DNA from: an uncultured Hyphomicrobiales bacterium
GTDB taxonomy: Bacteria; Pseudomonadota; Alphaproteobacteria; Rhizobiales; Beijerinckiaceae
Reading direction: 5' to 3'
Length of the DNA stretch: 38,431 bases
NCBI GenBank assembly: GCA_903877935.1
Contig: CAIRGA010000198.1
Coordinates: 1 to 38,431, forward strand
Part shown: positions 8,216-16,337 of the stretch, one piece after another
How positions within the stretch are numbered: position 1 is the stretch's first letter
Layout: each line of letters starts with the position of its first letter
Notes under the pieces: model-generated
The model's database searches: none
What the model saw: the letters and a program-made list of their open reading frames with translations, nothing else
What the model was told of the DNA's origin: nothing
Translations under genes and position numbers: made by a program

Positions 8216-9244
8216 TTAATCCGTTTTCTCTAATCGGATAAAAAGATTAGTGACCCATTCGGCGCGCTCGTTTAGCGTCTCGGGCAAGCGTTTAGGCTCT
8301 GGCGCCGCAGCAACTGCATCAACAATAAAGGCAGCTTCTTCGAGAACGGGATAGGGCTTAATATCGCTCGCAAAAAGGCTCGCTTGGATCGCCTTTGCAA
8401 TCAAAACGAGCTTCCGTTTTTTTGGTACAACAGCGCGTTGACTGATGCTGTCATATCCGTTTAAGCGAACCTGATGACCGATCGCGGAATAAAGCAGTCG
8501 CGAGGCGTGAATGGCAGGGCGGCAGCGCTTCGGTAACATCGCAATGCCGGAAATAGATCGCTCATAAAACCGGTCCGCCTCGGTTAAAAGACGCTCAATC
8601 ACAATCGTCAATTCAGGTGATGGTCGTGGATCATGAACGAAAGCATCGGGCTCTATGCCTACTTCGCGCAACCAATCTTCGGGAAGATAAAGCCTGCCTA
8701 TTTTTGCGTCCGCTCCGACGTCACGGGCAATGTTGGAAAGCTGCATGGCAACACCCAAATCGCAGGCGCGCGCAATAGCCTCCGGTGAACGCGAACGCAT
8801 AATGATCGCCATCATCGCGCCAACTGCTCCCGCCACTCGAACCGAGTAGGCATAAACATCACTCGCCGTCTTGCACCGTCGCCCCGATGCATCCCATGCG
8901 AAGCCTTCAATCAAAGCATCAGGCAGACTGCGCGGTATGGAATAGGTCAAAGCAAGATCGGCAAAGGCACGATCGGCAGGATGAGGGTCCGGGTTTAAAG
9001 CATAGATGGCATCGAGCCGAAGACGCAGGCTTTCGACCGCCGCTTCAATGTCATCGGATTCGTCGACGACATCATCCGCCACGCGACAAAAAGCATAGAG
9101 CTGGCGGGCGGCATCTTGGATGCGTTGGGGGAGGAGTTTCGAGCTTGTATAAAACGTCTTGGAACCGGCCTTGATCATAGCGCGGCACTCGGCCAGATCA
9201 GCAGGGCTGACCAATGAGCGGGCAAGGTCGGAATCGTAAATCAA
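8216..9244 (-). CDS. crtB: 15-cis-phytoene synthase CrtB
   Basis: CrtB condenses two GGPP molecules to phytoene, the entry step of carotenoid synthesis. The 342-residue protein has both aspartate-rich motifs of squalene/phytoene synthases: DDVVD (residues 57-61) and NIARDVGAD (171-179), the latter followed by GRLYLPEDW. The start is a TTG at 9244; the nearby ATG at 9251 (ATGAATTGA) is in another frame and stops at once. AGAGG about 9 bases upstream of the TTG supports it. crtB is separated from crtI by more than 3 kb, unlike the usual crtIB pair. It may be read from its own promoter or as the last gene after the P450 and ATP-grasp genes (82-base gap). Confidence 0.93.
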   Translation of the reverse strand: MIYDSDLARSLVSPADLAECRAMIKAGSKTFYTSSKLLPQRIQDAARQLYAFCRVADDVVDESDDIEAAVESLRLRLDAIYALNPDPHPADRAFADLALTYSIPRSLPDALIEGFAWDASGRRCKTASDVYAYSVRVAGAVGAMMAIIMRSRSPEAIARACDLGVAMQLSNIARDVGADAKIGRLYLPEDWLREVGIEPDAFVHDPRPSPELTIVIERLLTEADRFYERSISGIAMLPKRCRPAIHASRLLYSAIGHQVRLNGYDSISQRAVVPKKRKLVLIAKAIQASLFASDIKPYPVLEEAAFIVDAVAAAPEPKRLPETLNERAEWVTNLFIRLEKTD

Positions 9245-9257
9245 TTCATCGTTTCCT

Positions 9258-9287
9258 CTACTCGAACCGCGCTTCGGACTACTCGAA
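9258..9287 (-). repeat. Two 9-base direct repeats upstream of crtB
   Basis: CTACTCGAA occurs at 9258-9266 and again at 9279-9287, a 21-base period (two helical turns), in the gap between the ATP-grasp gene and crtB. The copy nearer crtB overlaps its ribosome binding site. This could be a binding site for a regulator of crtB, separate from the PpsR-type sites. No clear -35/-10 pair was recognised. Confidence 0.35.
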
Positions 9288-9326
9288 AGGCCGTTCTGAT
9301 TACCTCAACTGCCGCGCTTATTCAGC

Positions 9327-10466
9327 TCAATCTGATCGAGTATTAGACAAAGGATGCGTCCAAGCAAGATCACGCGTTGCGGCGATTCCAAAAGGCACCT
9401 TCTCCCGCCTTGCCGCCGCAATAATGCCCCGCGCCGTCCAAGGCATTGAAATCATTGGCCAAGGATCATGAGAAGCGAATGTCACGTCCTTGGTGTTCCA
9501 CAGCTGCTTTAGATTTGACCGAAAACGCGGCCAATTGCCAAAACTATCCTGCGTTTCCTGAACACAAGACCAAAATTGCATCAATTCCCGCTCTTTTCGG
9601 AAGGAAATCGTCGATTTTTCGCCCAAAATGACGGGAGCGATATCCTCGGTCACAAAAAAATGCAGCCCGCTGGTCGTCCTAGGGTTGCACTCGATGGCAT
9701 GAGGAATACCCTCAAAATCCACGATAAAGTCAAAAGAAATGAAGCCATTCCAATGGGTTGCGGCAACAAACCGGTTGACCCACTCGTCAATTTTTGGCGT
9801 CTCGACCCGCTCAAAAGCGCATGCCACTGTCCCAGATACCATCGTCGCGCGATAAATCGCCGTACCCACGATTGTGCCATCAATCGCGATTGAACAGGTG
9901 CTTTGCTCGGCACCCTGCACAAGCTGTTGAATTACATCGGTTTTTTCAGCTTTTATCGCTGCACCTTTTGCAAAAATCTGGACGCCATTACCGGCGCAAG
10001 AATGCCTCGGCTTAACAATAAAAGGACCCTTTCCAGCAATTTTTTGGGCTAATTCTGTGCTAAATGATGCTGATTCCGGGACTTTAAGGCCAAAACCGGC
10101 GGCCATTTCAATAAAATCGAATTTATCGTGAACAGTTTGGATCATTCCCGCCGGCATCGCAAAAACAGGAACCGGTTTCCGCATAAATTTCGGCAATTCT
10201 GACACAAACATCACATCTTCCGACACCGGAACGACCAAATTGATCGATTCTTCGATGATAATTCGTTCTAAAGCAGCCAAATAGGCCTCAGATTGGGTCG
10301 CAGGGGGTGGAATCTGATAGCTTTTGGCAACCGAGCGAGAGACACCCATCAAATGCGAGCCGAAGGGATCGGCGACGATGACCCGCCAGCCTAAACTTGC
10401 AAAACTCCTTGCAATATCAAGGCCTTTCGGCAGCCGCCCCAAAGTGAGAAGAACCGAGCGGGTCAC
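9327..10466 (-). CDS. ATP-grasp ligase of unknown substrate, in carotenoid context
   Basis: A 379-residue ATP-grasp enzyme. The N-terminal pre-ATP-grasp Rossmann-like part holds LLTLGRLPKGLDIARSF and a VADPFGSH loop. A nucleotide-binding lysine stands in FIVKPRHSCAGNG (Lys152), and the metal-binding end is HAIECNPRTTSG (Glu259, Asn261) preceded by FDFIVD. The fold activates a carboxylate as acyl phosphate and joins it to an amine, thiol or similar nucleophile, as in carbamoyl-phosphate-synthase-like ligases. The substrate cannot be read from the sequence. It starts one base after the P450 stop, so the two are one operon, with crtB next. A role in tailoring a carotenoid or related lipid is inference; no standard carotenoid step uses such an enzyme. 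Confidence 0.8.
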   Translation of the reverse strand: MTRSVLLTLGRLPKGLDIARSFASLGWRVIVADPFGSHLMGVSRSVAKSYQIPPPATQSEAYLAALERIIIEESINLVVPVSEDVMFVSELPKFMRKPVPVFAMPAGMIQTVHDKFDFIEMAAGFGLKVPESASFSTELAQKIAGKGPFIVKPRHSCAGNGVQIFAKGAAIKAEKTDVIQQLVQGAEQSTCSIAIDGTIVGTAIYRATMVSGTVACAFERVETPKIDEWVNRFVAATHWNGFISFDFIVDFEGIPHAIECNPRTTSGLHFFVTEDIAPVILGEKSTISFRKERELMQFWSCVQETQDSFGNWPRFRSNLKQLWNTKDVTFASHDPWPMISMPWTARGIIAAARREKVPFGIAATRDLAWTHPLSNTRSD

Positions 10467-10467
10467 T

Positions 10468-11826
10468 TTAAACCGCTCTCACACGCACAAAAATTTGCTC
10501 GGTCGGACGGGTTGTGAGACGAGCCGCCGGCTGCACTTTTTCTGGATTAAGGACGGAAAAATCAAACGATCTCAATAGGCTAGCAATGATCAAGACAGCC
10601 TCGATGCTGGCAAAAGCCGCGCCTGCGCAAATGCGGGGGCCTAGGCCAAAGGGTATATAGGCGTTAGCCGGAATGTCGCGCTCTCGATCGGGAGAAAATC
10701 GTTCTGGATCAAATACATCCGGATCACGCCAATATTTTTCATGCCGCTGGAGTACCCAAGGGGACACGATCACCAAAGCGCCTTTCCGTATTTTTCGAGT
10801 GCCTAAAACGGTGTTTCGAGTAGCCACACGCGGAAGAAAGGTGATCGGGGGATACAATCGGATAGTTTCACGAAAGACATTTCGGGTGAATATCAGCTTT
10901 TTGGTATGTTCAAACGTAATCGGACCACCGCCGACCAATTCCTCCACCTCCGCACGAATTCGGGCAACCATTTGAGGCTGTTGTGCCAATAAATAGAAGA
11001 CCCAAGTCAAAGCGCTAGCGCTGGTCTCATGACCCGCTAAAAATAAGACGCCAAGCTGGTCAATCAGTTCCTCTCGACTAAAACCTACCCCTTCGGCGTC
11101 CTTTGCAAGGGAGAGCGCCTCGGCAATATCATCAAAACTAATCCCCTGTTCGGCCTGTTTACGATCAAGCAAATCACCAAGGTGTTTTCTAATAATTCGG
11201 CATGCTTCCAATACTTCAGGCTTCTGAGGGGCCTTGGTCCACGCTTTTTCAGTAACGAGACGCATAATTTCGACCTGCGCCACGCTGCGCTCAAACAGCG
11301 TAAATGCGTCAAACACGTCATGGGCCGCACTGACCTCAAGACCAGTAGAAAAAACCGTTCGGCAAATAATATCCGCCGTTAGATGGGACATCATCAAATC
11401 TAGGCTGACAGGAGCAACCGATTCGGCATCTCGTTTCAACGAGGCAAGGCTATCGGCAACGCCCGCCTCCATCGACGGGAAGGCACGATTGATCCGCATC
11501 ATCGTTAAAGCCGGGTCAATCATGTCGCGTTGACGCCGCCACGTAGCACCGGACGATACAAAGATGCTGTCGCCAATCAGTGCCTCTAGCGCGTTGACCA
11601 TGAGGTCCGACTTTGGAAAAATCTCCTCGGGATCCAGCAAGACTTGACGCACAAGGTCTGGCTGATTGACGATGTAGGTTGACCGTCTTGACCAGCCAAG
11701 TGGCCCCATATCCATGCAATAGGCGGTGTCTGGAAGCAGATTCAAAAGATTGCCATCGCCGCTCGAAATCGCCCGGATAAGCGAAGCAAGCGCGTTTAAC
11801 GGACGGGGTCGAGGAGGCTTGAACAC
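10468..11826 (-). CDS. Cytochrome P450, possible carotenoid oxidase
   Basis: A complete 452-residue cytochrome P450. The I-helix oxygen-binding motif AGHETS is at 264-269, ExxR at Glu320-Arg323 (ETIR), the PERF segment follows at about 374-377, and the heme-binding loop FGLGPRICAG has its thiolate ligand at Cys400. There is no N-terminal membrane anchor, so it is probably soluble. By motif style it resembles CYP102/CYP4-like and CYP175-like bacterial P450s rather than camphor-type ones; the family is not certain. The GTG start at 11826 has GGAAG 7 bases upstream. It is followed immediately by the ATP-grasp gene. No redox partner is encoded nearby. Oxidation of a carotenoid end or methyl group is inference from position. 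Confidence 0.9.
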   Translation of the reverse strand: MFKPPRPRPLNALASLIRAISSGDGNLLNLLPDTAYCMDMGPLGWSRRSTYIVNQPDLVRQVLLDPEEIFPKSDLMVNALEALIGDSIFVSSGATWRRQRDMIDPALTMMRINRAFPSMEAGVADSLASLKRDAESVAPVSLDLMMSHLTADIICRTVFSTGLEVSAAHDVFDAFTLFERSVAQVEIMRLVTEKAWTKAPQKPEVLEACRIIRKHLGDLLDRKQAEQGISFDDIAEALSLAKDAEGVGFSREELIDQLGVLFLAGHETSASALTWVFYLLAQQPQMVARIRAEVEELVGGGPITFEHTKKLIFTRNVFRETIRLYPPITFLPRVATRNTVLGTRKIRKGALVIVSPWVLQRHEKYWRDPDVFDPERFSPDRERDIPANAYIPFGLGPRICAGAAFASIEAVLIIASLLRSFDFSVLNPEKVQPAARLTTRPTEQIFVRVRAV

Positions 11827-11912
11827 AGCGCGGCTTCCGGCGTTTTCCAGTTTTCTTTACAGGAGATCATGTCAAGTGTTACGACTTTTCACAAGTAGGC
11901 AGGCCTTTGATC

Positions 11913-12680
11913 ATGATCCACGATCTGTTTCGTATTTTAATTGCACTTCACATCACAACCGGTGCAATCGGCGCTATAAGCTTTTGGATTCCTGTCCTCG
12001 GGCGCAAGGGGGGCGCATCTCATCGGCGTTGGGGCAAAATATTTACCCGCGTTTTGCTTGCAACCGGGATCTTTGCCATCGGCATCAGCCTATTAACCCT
12101 CATTGATCCATATACGACCCATCCGCAGTTGGTTGGTCAATTTGATACCGATTTCATCCGTGGTATTTTTGGCTGGATGATGCTGTTTCTGGGAACGCTG
12201 ACCATCAATCTTACTTGGTATGGATGGCTCTGCGTACGGCATAAACAGGATCGATCGGCGATGCGTGAATGGCGTAACCTCGCTTTGCAACCATTGCTTA
12301 TTTTAGCGGCGTTAAATTGCGCCCTTCAAGGCCTATCGATTAACCAATTCCTGATGGTGGCTATTTCCTTTGTAGGCTTTGCAACTGCTTTCACCAATCT
12401 CTGGTTTCTTTATAAACCAAAGGCCGGCCCGAAAGATTGGCTAAAAGAACATCTAAAGGCGCTAGTCGGCTCGGGCATTTCTGTCTACACAGCCTTTATG
12501 GCCTTTGGCTCTATTCGAATTTTTCCGGCGCTCGCCTTAAACCCGATTATGTGGGCAATTCCGTTGACGACCGGAGTTTCAATCATCATTTGGCATTGGT
12601 GGAAGCTTGACGGCGGATATCGCTATTATGTCGGACTGGTCGCCCGCATCTTTCGAAAGACGTCTGCATCCGGCACCTGA
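11913..12680 (+). CDS. DUF2306-like multi-pass membrane protein
   Basis: About 255 residues with six to seven hydrophobic segments, so an inner-membrane protein. It begins with HITTGAIGAISFWIPVLG and a GRKGGASHRRWGKIF loop, and later has HLKALVGSGISVYTAF. This pattern of a first-helix histidine, a KG..HRR.G loop and a late histidine-helix is what I know from DUF2306-type membrane proteins, some of which are suspected heme or redox membrane proteins. The assignment is tentative. ATG 11913 is preferred over TTG 11907. It diverges from the P450 gene with an 86-base gap, and its last 55 bases overlap the 3' end of crtI on the other strand. Function unknown. Confidence 0.75.
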   Translation: MIHDLFRILIALHITTGAIGAISFWIPVLGRKGGASHRRWGKIFTRVLLATGIFAIGISLLTLIDPYTTHPQLVGQFDTDFIRGIFGWMMLFLGTLTINLTWYGWLCVRHKQDRSAMREWRNLALQPLLILAALNCALQGLSINQFLMVAISFVGFATAFTNLWFLYKPKAGPKDWLKEHLKALVGSGISVYTAFMAFGSIRIFPALALNPIMWAIPLTTGVSIIIWHWWKLDGGYRYYVGLVARIFRKTSASGT

Positions 12681-14149
12681 TCAGATACTACTTTGGCCGA
12701 TGAGATAACGCCCGGAAGCCCCGCACCCGGATGGGTCCCTGCTCCAACAAGATATAGGCCTTCCACTTCCTCGCTTCGATTATGTGGACGAAACCATGCG
12801 CTTTGAAAGAGCTGCGGCTCGAGCGAAAATGCTGCTCCCTTATAGGATAACAGGCGGTCCTGAAAATCGATAGGTGTGAGCATATGTGATGTAACGATAC
12901 TAGCTGAAAGCCCCGGCAAGACTGTTTCTTCAAGACGTTTTTCAATGGCTGTTCGATAGGGTTCAGCCTGCGTCATCCAATCCGTTCCGCTATCGAGGTG
13001 TGGAACCGGAGCCAAGACATAAAATGTATCACATCCATCCGGTGCAAGCGATGAATCTGTCATTGTCGGGCGATGTAAATATAGACTAAAATCTTTTGCC
13101 AGTATTTTACGTTTAAATATATCGGTCAGTAATTGCTCATAACGCGGTCCTAAAATCATCATATGATGATAAACATCGTCATACCGCCGATTGGTGCCAA
13201 AATACCAAACAAATAAACTCATCGAATAGTTTGCACGGGCGAGCTTACGATCGGTCCAGCGCCTACGCGGATGATCTTTTAACAATGAACGATAGGTTGT
13301 AGCGGCATCTGCGTTTGAAACCACAATATCTCCATCGACAACTTCACCGGATGTTAACCGAACACCGCTGGTATGCCCGCTTTTAACGAGTATACTCTCA
13401 ATTTGAGCATTATAGCGAATGGAGCCACCCTTTCGCTCCAAGAGGTTTACCATCGCTTTGACGAGGGCTCCCGTGCCACCCATTGCAAAATGGACAAGAT
13501 GCAACCGTTCAAGATGCGCGATAAGGCAGTAATAGGCGGTTGTTGTGAGTGGATTTCCGCCAATCAACAGAGGATGAAAGCTAAACGCTACCCTTAATTT
13601 ATGATTGGTGAAATAGTCGCTTACGACGCTAAAAACAGAACGATACCCTTTTAGCCGAATGAGATCCGGAGCGGCTTTAACGACTGACAAGAAATCGTTA
13701 AAAGGTTGATCCGCCAATTCAGTAAAGGCAACATCATAAATATCTTTACTTGCTTTCACAAAACGATCGAAGCCGTCGACATCCTCCGGCGCAATACGTT
13801 CAACTTCTTTCCGCATACCGTCGAGATCTGCGACACATCTTATGACGTCGCCATCGTCAAAGCGGATCGTGTAAAAAGGATCAATCGGTCGAAGATCGAC
13901 ATCGTCAGAGAGCCTCGCACCGGCTGAAGCCCATAATTCTTCGAGCAAATATGGAGCAGTGATTATGGTTGGACCCGCGTCAAAGGTGAAGCCGTCCTGC
14001 TTATACACGTAAGCACGCCCTCCAGGAGAATCGAGCTTTTCAAGAACGGTCACGCGCCAACCCTTAGCCGATAGACGAATCGCCGCCGCAAGGCCACCAA
14101 AGCCAGAACCGATAATAATCGCATGCGGTTGATGGTCCGTTGCCGTCAT
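12626..14149 (-). CDS. crtI: Phytoene desaturase CrtI
   Basis: CrtI is the FAD-dependent desaturase that converts phytoene to neurosporene or lycopene. The 507-residue protein has the N-terminal FAD motif IGSGFGGLAAAIRL, then LEKLDSPGGRAYVYKQDGF and DAGPTIIT, typical of CrtI rather than CrtD. The C-terminal signature is YLVGAGTHPGAGLPGV. Its ATG overlaps the DUF3422 stop by four bases, so it is the last gene of the coupled bchI-bchD-bchO-DUF3422-crtI series. Whether it makes three or four double bonds (spheroidene versus spirilloxanthin route) cannot be told from sequence alone. Confidence 0.94.
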   Translation of the reverse strand: MTATDHQPHAIIIGSGFGGLAAAIRLSAKGWRVTVLEKLDSPGGRAYVYKQDGFTFDAGPTIITAPYLLEELWASAGARLSDDVDLRPIDPFYTIRFDDGDVIRCVADLDGMRKEVERIAPEDVDGFDRFVKASKDIYDVAFTELADQPFNDFLSVVKAAPDLIRLKGYRSVFSVVSDYFTNHKLRVAFSFHPLLIGGNPLTTTAYYCLIAHLERLHLVHFAMGGTGALVKAMVNLLERKGGSIRYNAQIESILVKSGHTSGVRLTSGEVVDGDIVVSNADAATTYRSLLKDHPRRRWTDRKLARANYSMSLFVWYFGTNRRYDDVYHHMMILGPRYEQLLTDIFKRKILAKDFSLYLHRPTMTDSSLAPDGCDTFYVLAPVPHLDSGTDWMTQAEPYRTAIEKRLEETVLPGLSASIVTSHMLTPIDFQDRLLSYKGAAFSLEPQLFQSAWFRPHNRSEEVEGLYLVGAGTHPGAGLPGVISSAKVVSDQVPDADVFRKMRATSPT

Positions 14150-15426
14150 TTCCGGAAATCCTTCTCGAGAGCCTTATGAAATCGCCAAAGTCCAAACGCT
14201 ACAATTCCAACGACAATGGGTATGGAGACTGCAACAATTATATCAGGGTTTAAGTCCACTGCGTTGGCTTTTAGTCCTTTAGCGGCATAGCCAACGAGAC
14301 CTACAATATAATAGCTAATCGCGGCCACCGAGAGCCCTTCGACCGTCTGCTGCAAGCGCAATTGTAAATTGGCGCGACGGTCAAGAGATTGCAGGACGGA
14401 TTGGTTTTGCCTTTCACGCGTTACATTAACGCGGGTGCTTAAAAGTAAAGTCGTTCGACCAATTCGTTCTAGAAGTGCTTCATGCCGAGCAAAAACAGCA
14501 CGGCATGTCGCCATTGCTGGCGACAGCCGGCGATCATTAAACTCTCGAAATGTTTGTAAGCCTTCAATGCGGCTTTCACGCAATTCCTCAACGCGGCTTT
14601 GAACAATATCATAATAAGCGTTTCCGGCTGCAAACCTAAAATGGGCATCCGAGCGGCGGCTTTCAACTTGTGCCTCTAAATGTGTTATTCGATCGAACAA
14701 AATTGGCTCATCTTTTTCTGTTGCGTGTTCCATGCCGCCAATAATATCAAGCAACTCTTGCTCAGCCTGTTGCAAGAACGGAGTAAGAGATTTTGCAATT
14801 GGAAAAGTCAGAAGGGCCATGGCGCGATATGTATCGATTTCCATGACACGTTGAACAAGGCGCCCAGATTGGCGCGGCGCTAAACCGTCATCATAGAATA
14901 TAACACGACCAAAACCATCACTTCGAATTCTAAAATCCGTTAATACAACACCTTTACCACCCGATGTTGTTGAGCCAATTAGCGCGTTGCCGGAAAAAAC
15001 ATCATCAGCAAGTTGATCCGTTCTAACCGGTCCATCGGGCTTTGGTAATAAAACGGCATGATTAGCAGCAATGATCATCCCAGGTAATTTGGCTAGCCAC
15101 TCCTGCGGCACAGCGTTTATTGCTGGATTTGCAAATAATTCAGGATCCGCACCCGATACAAAAAATTTATACCGAACGAACTCATTGTGCCGCTCCCATT
15201 TAACGCGGAAAGCCCCAAAGTAAGCGCTATAATGATTTTGGTCGCCAGCCAGTGCCTTGCCACCCATAAGATTGATGAGATCCTGAATGGCACCGATATC
15301 ATCATCGCGATTACCATTCGAAAATAAAGCTAAGTAGGTAAGGTGTAATGGAGCGCTCAATTGCTCCGGTGGCCGTGCGTGAATTTCATCATTAAGCGCG
15401 CGGCGCTGAGGGTGCTCTGTAAGCAT
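14146..15426 (-). CDS. DUF3422 membrane-anchored protein, embedded in bch/crt operon
   Basis: A 426-residue protein of the DUF3422 family; the N-terminal NDEIHARPPEQLSAPLHLTYL is characteristic. A long, charged, probably coiled-coil region (about residues 220-350) leads to two membrane helices near 357-379 and 389-411, with a short charged C-terminus. So a large cytoplasmic part is tied to the inner membrane. Its start overlaps the bchO stop by one base and its stop overlaps the crtI start by four, so translation is coupled to photosynthesis genes on both sides. The family occurs in many non-phototrophic alphaproteobacteria and has no known function that I can name. A link to pigment enzymes here is inference. 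Confidence 0.85.
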   Translation of the reverse strand: MLTEHPQRRALNDEIHARPPEQLSAPLHLTYLALFSNGNRDDDIGAIQDLINLMGGKALAGDQNHYSAYFGAFRVKWERHNEFVRYKFFVSGADPELFANPAINAVPQEWLAKLPGMIIAANHAVLLPKPDGPVRTDQLADDVFSGNALIGSTTSGGKGVVLTDFRIRSDGFGRVIFYDDGLAPRQSGRLVQRVMEIDTYRAMALLTFPIAKSLTPFLQQAEQELLDIIGGMEHATEKDEPILFDRITHLEAQVESRRSDAHFRFAAGNAYYDIVQSRVEELRESRIEGLQTFREFNDRRLSPAMATCRAVFARHEALLERIGRTTLLLSTRVNVTRERQNQSVLQSLDRRANLQLRLQQTVEGLSVAAISYYIVGLVGYAAKGLKANAVDLNPDIIVAVSIPIVVGIVAFGLWRFHKALEKDFRK

Positions 15427-16337
15427 TATATATCTCCCCGGGACGTGGCATCCTTTTCCTTCGAGACGCTAATTAATGATTCTGGATTCGAAATAATAGC
15501 AACGGCAGCCGCCGGATCCTCTTCATGCGAAAGATGACCCAGTCCCTTCATCGTGATGACTGCTGAATGCGGTGCTAACCTCACTACTTCATCGGCTGTG
15601 TCAGGGGTGACTGTCCGGTCTTTCGTTGCTTTAATAAGATAGAGCTTAGTATCTAACCGCCTCAACATTGCACTCATTCCGCCCAGCTCCCACGACGCCA
15701 TCATACGCAATGTGCCACCGACATGTCCTTCGTCACTAAAAAGCCGTTGGTAATATCGAATTCCTCTTTCATCTATCCGTGAGCCTGTATCATTCAAGAG
15801 CCGCTCTATGGCCGGACGATCGGCCATGCTGACAATAATTTTTTGCATAAAGCCAAAAGAGGCTATAGCTTTAGCAAGCGGCGAGAAAAACTGCCCTATG
15901 AATCCGGCAATCGGAAAGAACGCACCATTAAAACTTATTATAGCAGCTGGTTTTAAAAACTCTGCTTGGACCATTTCGATCAATATGGCCGCACCTGCCG
16001 AATGCCCGACAACACGATCGGGCTTTAGTGCTAAAGCCATCAATAATTCGTTTATTGCTTTAGCCATCCCTTGAAGTGAAAGCTGCTCATTATTCGCATA
16101 TTTGGTGAATCCGTGACCAGGGAGATCGAGAGCTATAACCGTGTGGCTTTTAGCCAATAATGGCATCACGTCACGCCATGTATGTGTTGATGATCCAGTG
16201 CCATGAAGGAGTAAAACGGATGGCCCCTCGCCCATTATTTGAACATGAAAAGATATGCCACATGCCTTTACAAACCTGCTTGCTGAACGATTTGGCCAAT
16301 CAACTCCGTCACGGTCCCATTGCAATGTAAACGTCAT
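15426..16337 (-). CDS. bchO: Magnesium chelatase-associated alpha/beta hydrolase BchO
   Basis: BchO is an alpha/beta-hydrolase-fold protein found with bchI and bchD in photosynthesis clusters; it is thought to assist Mg insertion or early bacteriochlorophyll synthesis, but its reaction is not settled. The 303-residue protein has an oxyanion-type LLLHGTGSSTHTW loop, the nucleophile elbow GHSAG (Ser113) and a late GLGHLSHEE histidine, so the catalytic machinery looks intact. The start overlaps bchD by four bases and the stop overlaps DUF3422 by one. The position after bchI-bchD is canonical. Confidence 0.92.
   Translation of the reverse strand: MTFTLQWDRDGVDWPNRSASRFVKACGISFHVQIMGEGPSVLLLHGTGSSTHTWRDVMPLLAKSHTVIALDLPGHGFTKYANNEQLSLQGMAKAINELLMALALKPDRVVGHSAGAAILIEMVQAEFLKPAAIISFNGAFFPIAGFIGQFFSPLAKAIASFGFMQKIIVSMADRPAIERLLNDTGSRIDERGIRYYQRLFSDEGHVGGTLRMMASWELGGMSAMLRRLDTKLYLIKATKDRTVTPDTADEVVRLAPHSAVITMKGLGHLSHEEDPAAAVAIISNPESLISVSKEKDATSRGDI

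Noticed and set aside
11877-11893. PpsR-like site between the P450 and the membrane-protein gene
   Set aside because: The halves are TGT-N11-ACA, one base short of the N12 spacing seen in the three good sites, and the arms do not match TGTC...GACA.
11907-11920. FNR-type box TTGAT-N4-ATCCA
   Set aside because: One half deviates from ATCAA and it overlaps the start codon of the membrane protein, so it is probably coding sequence.
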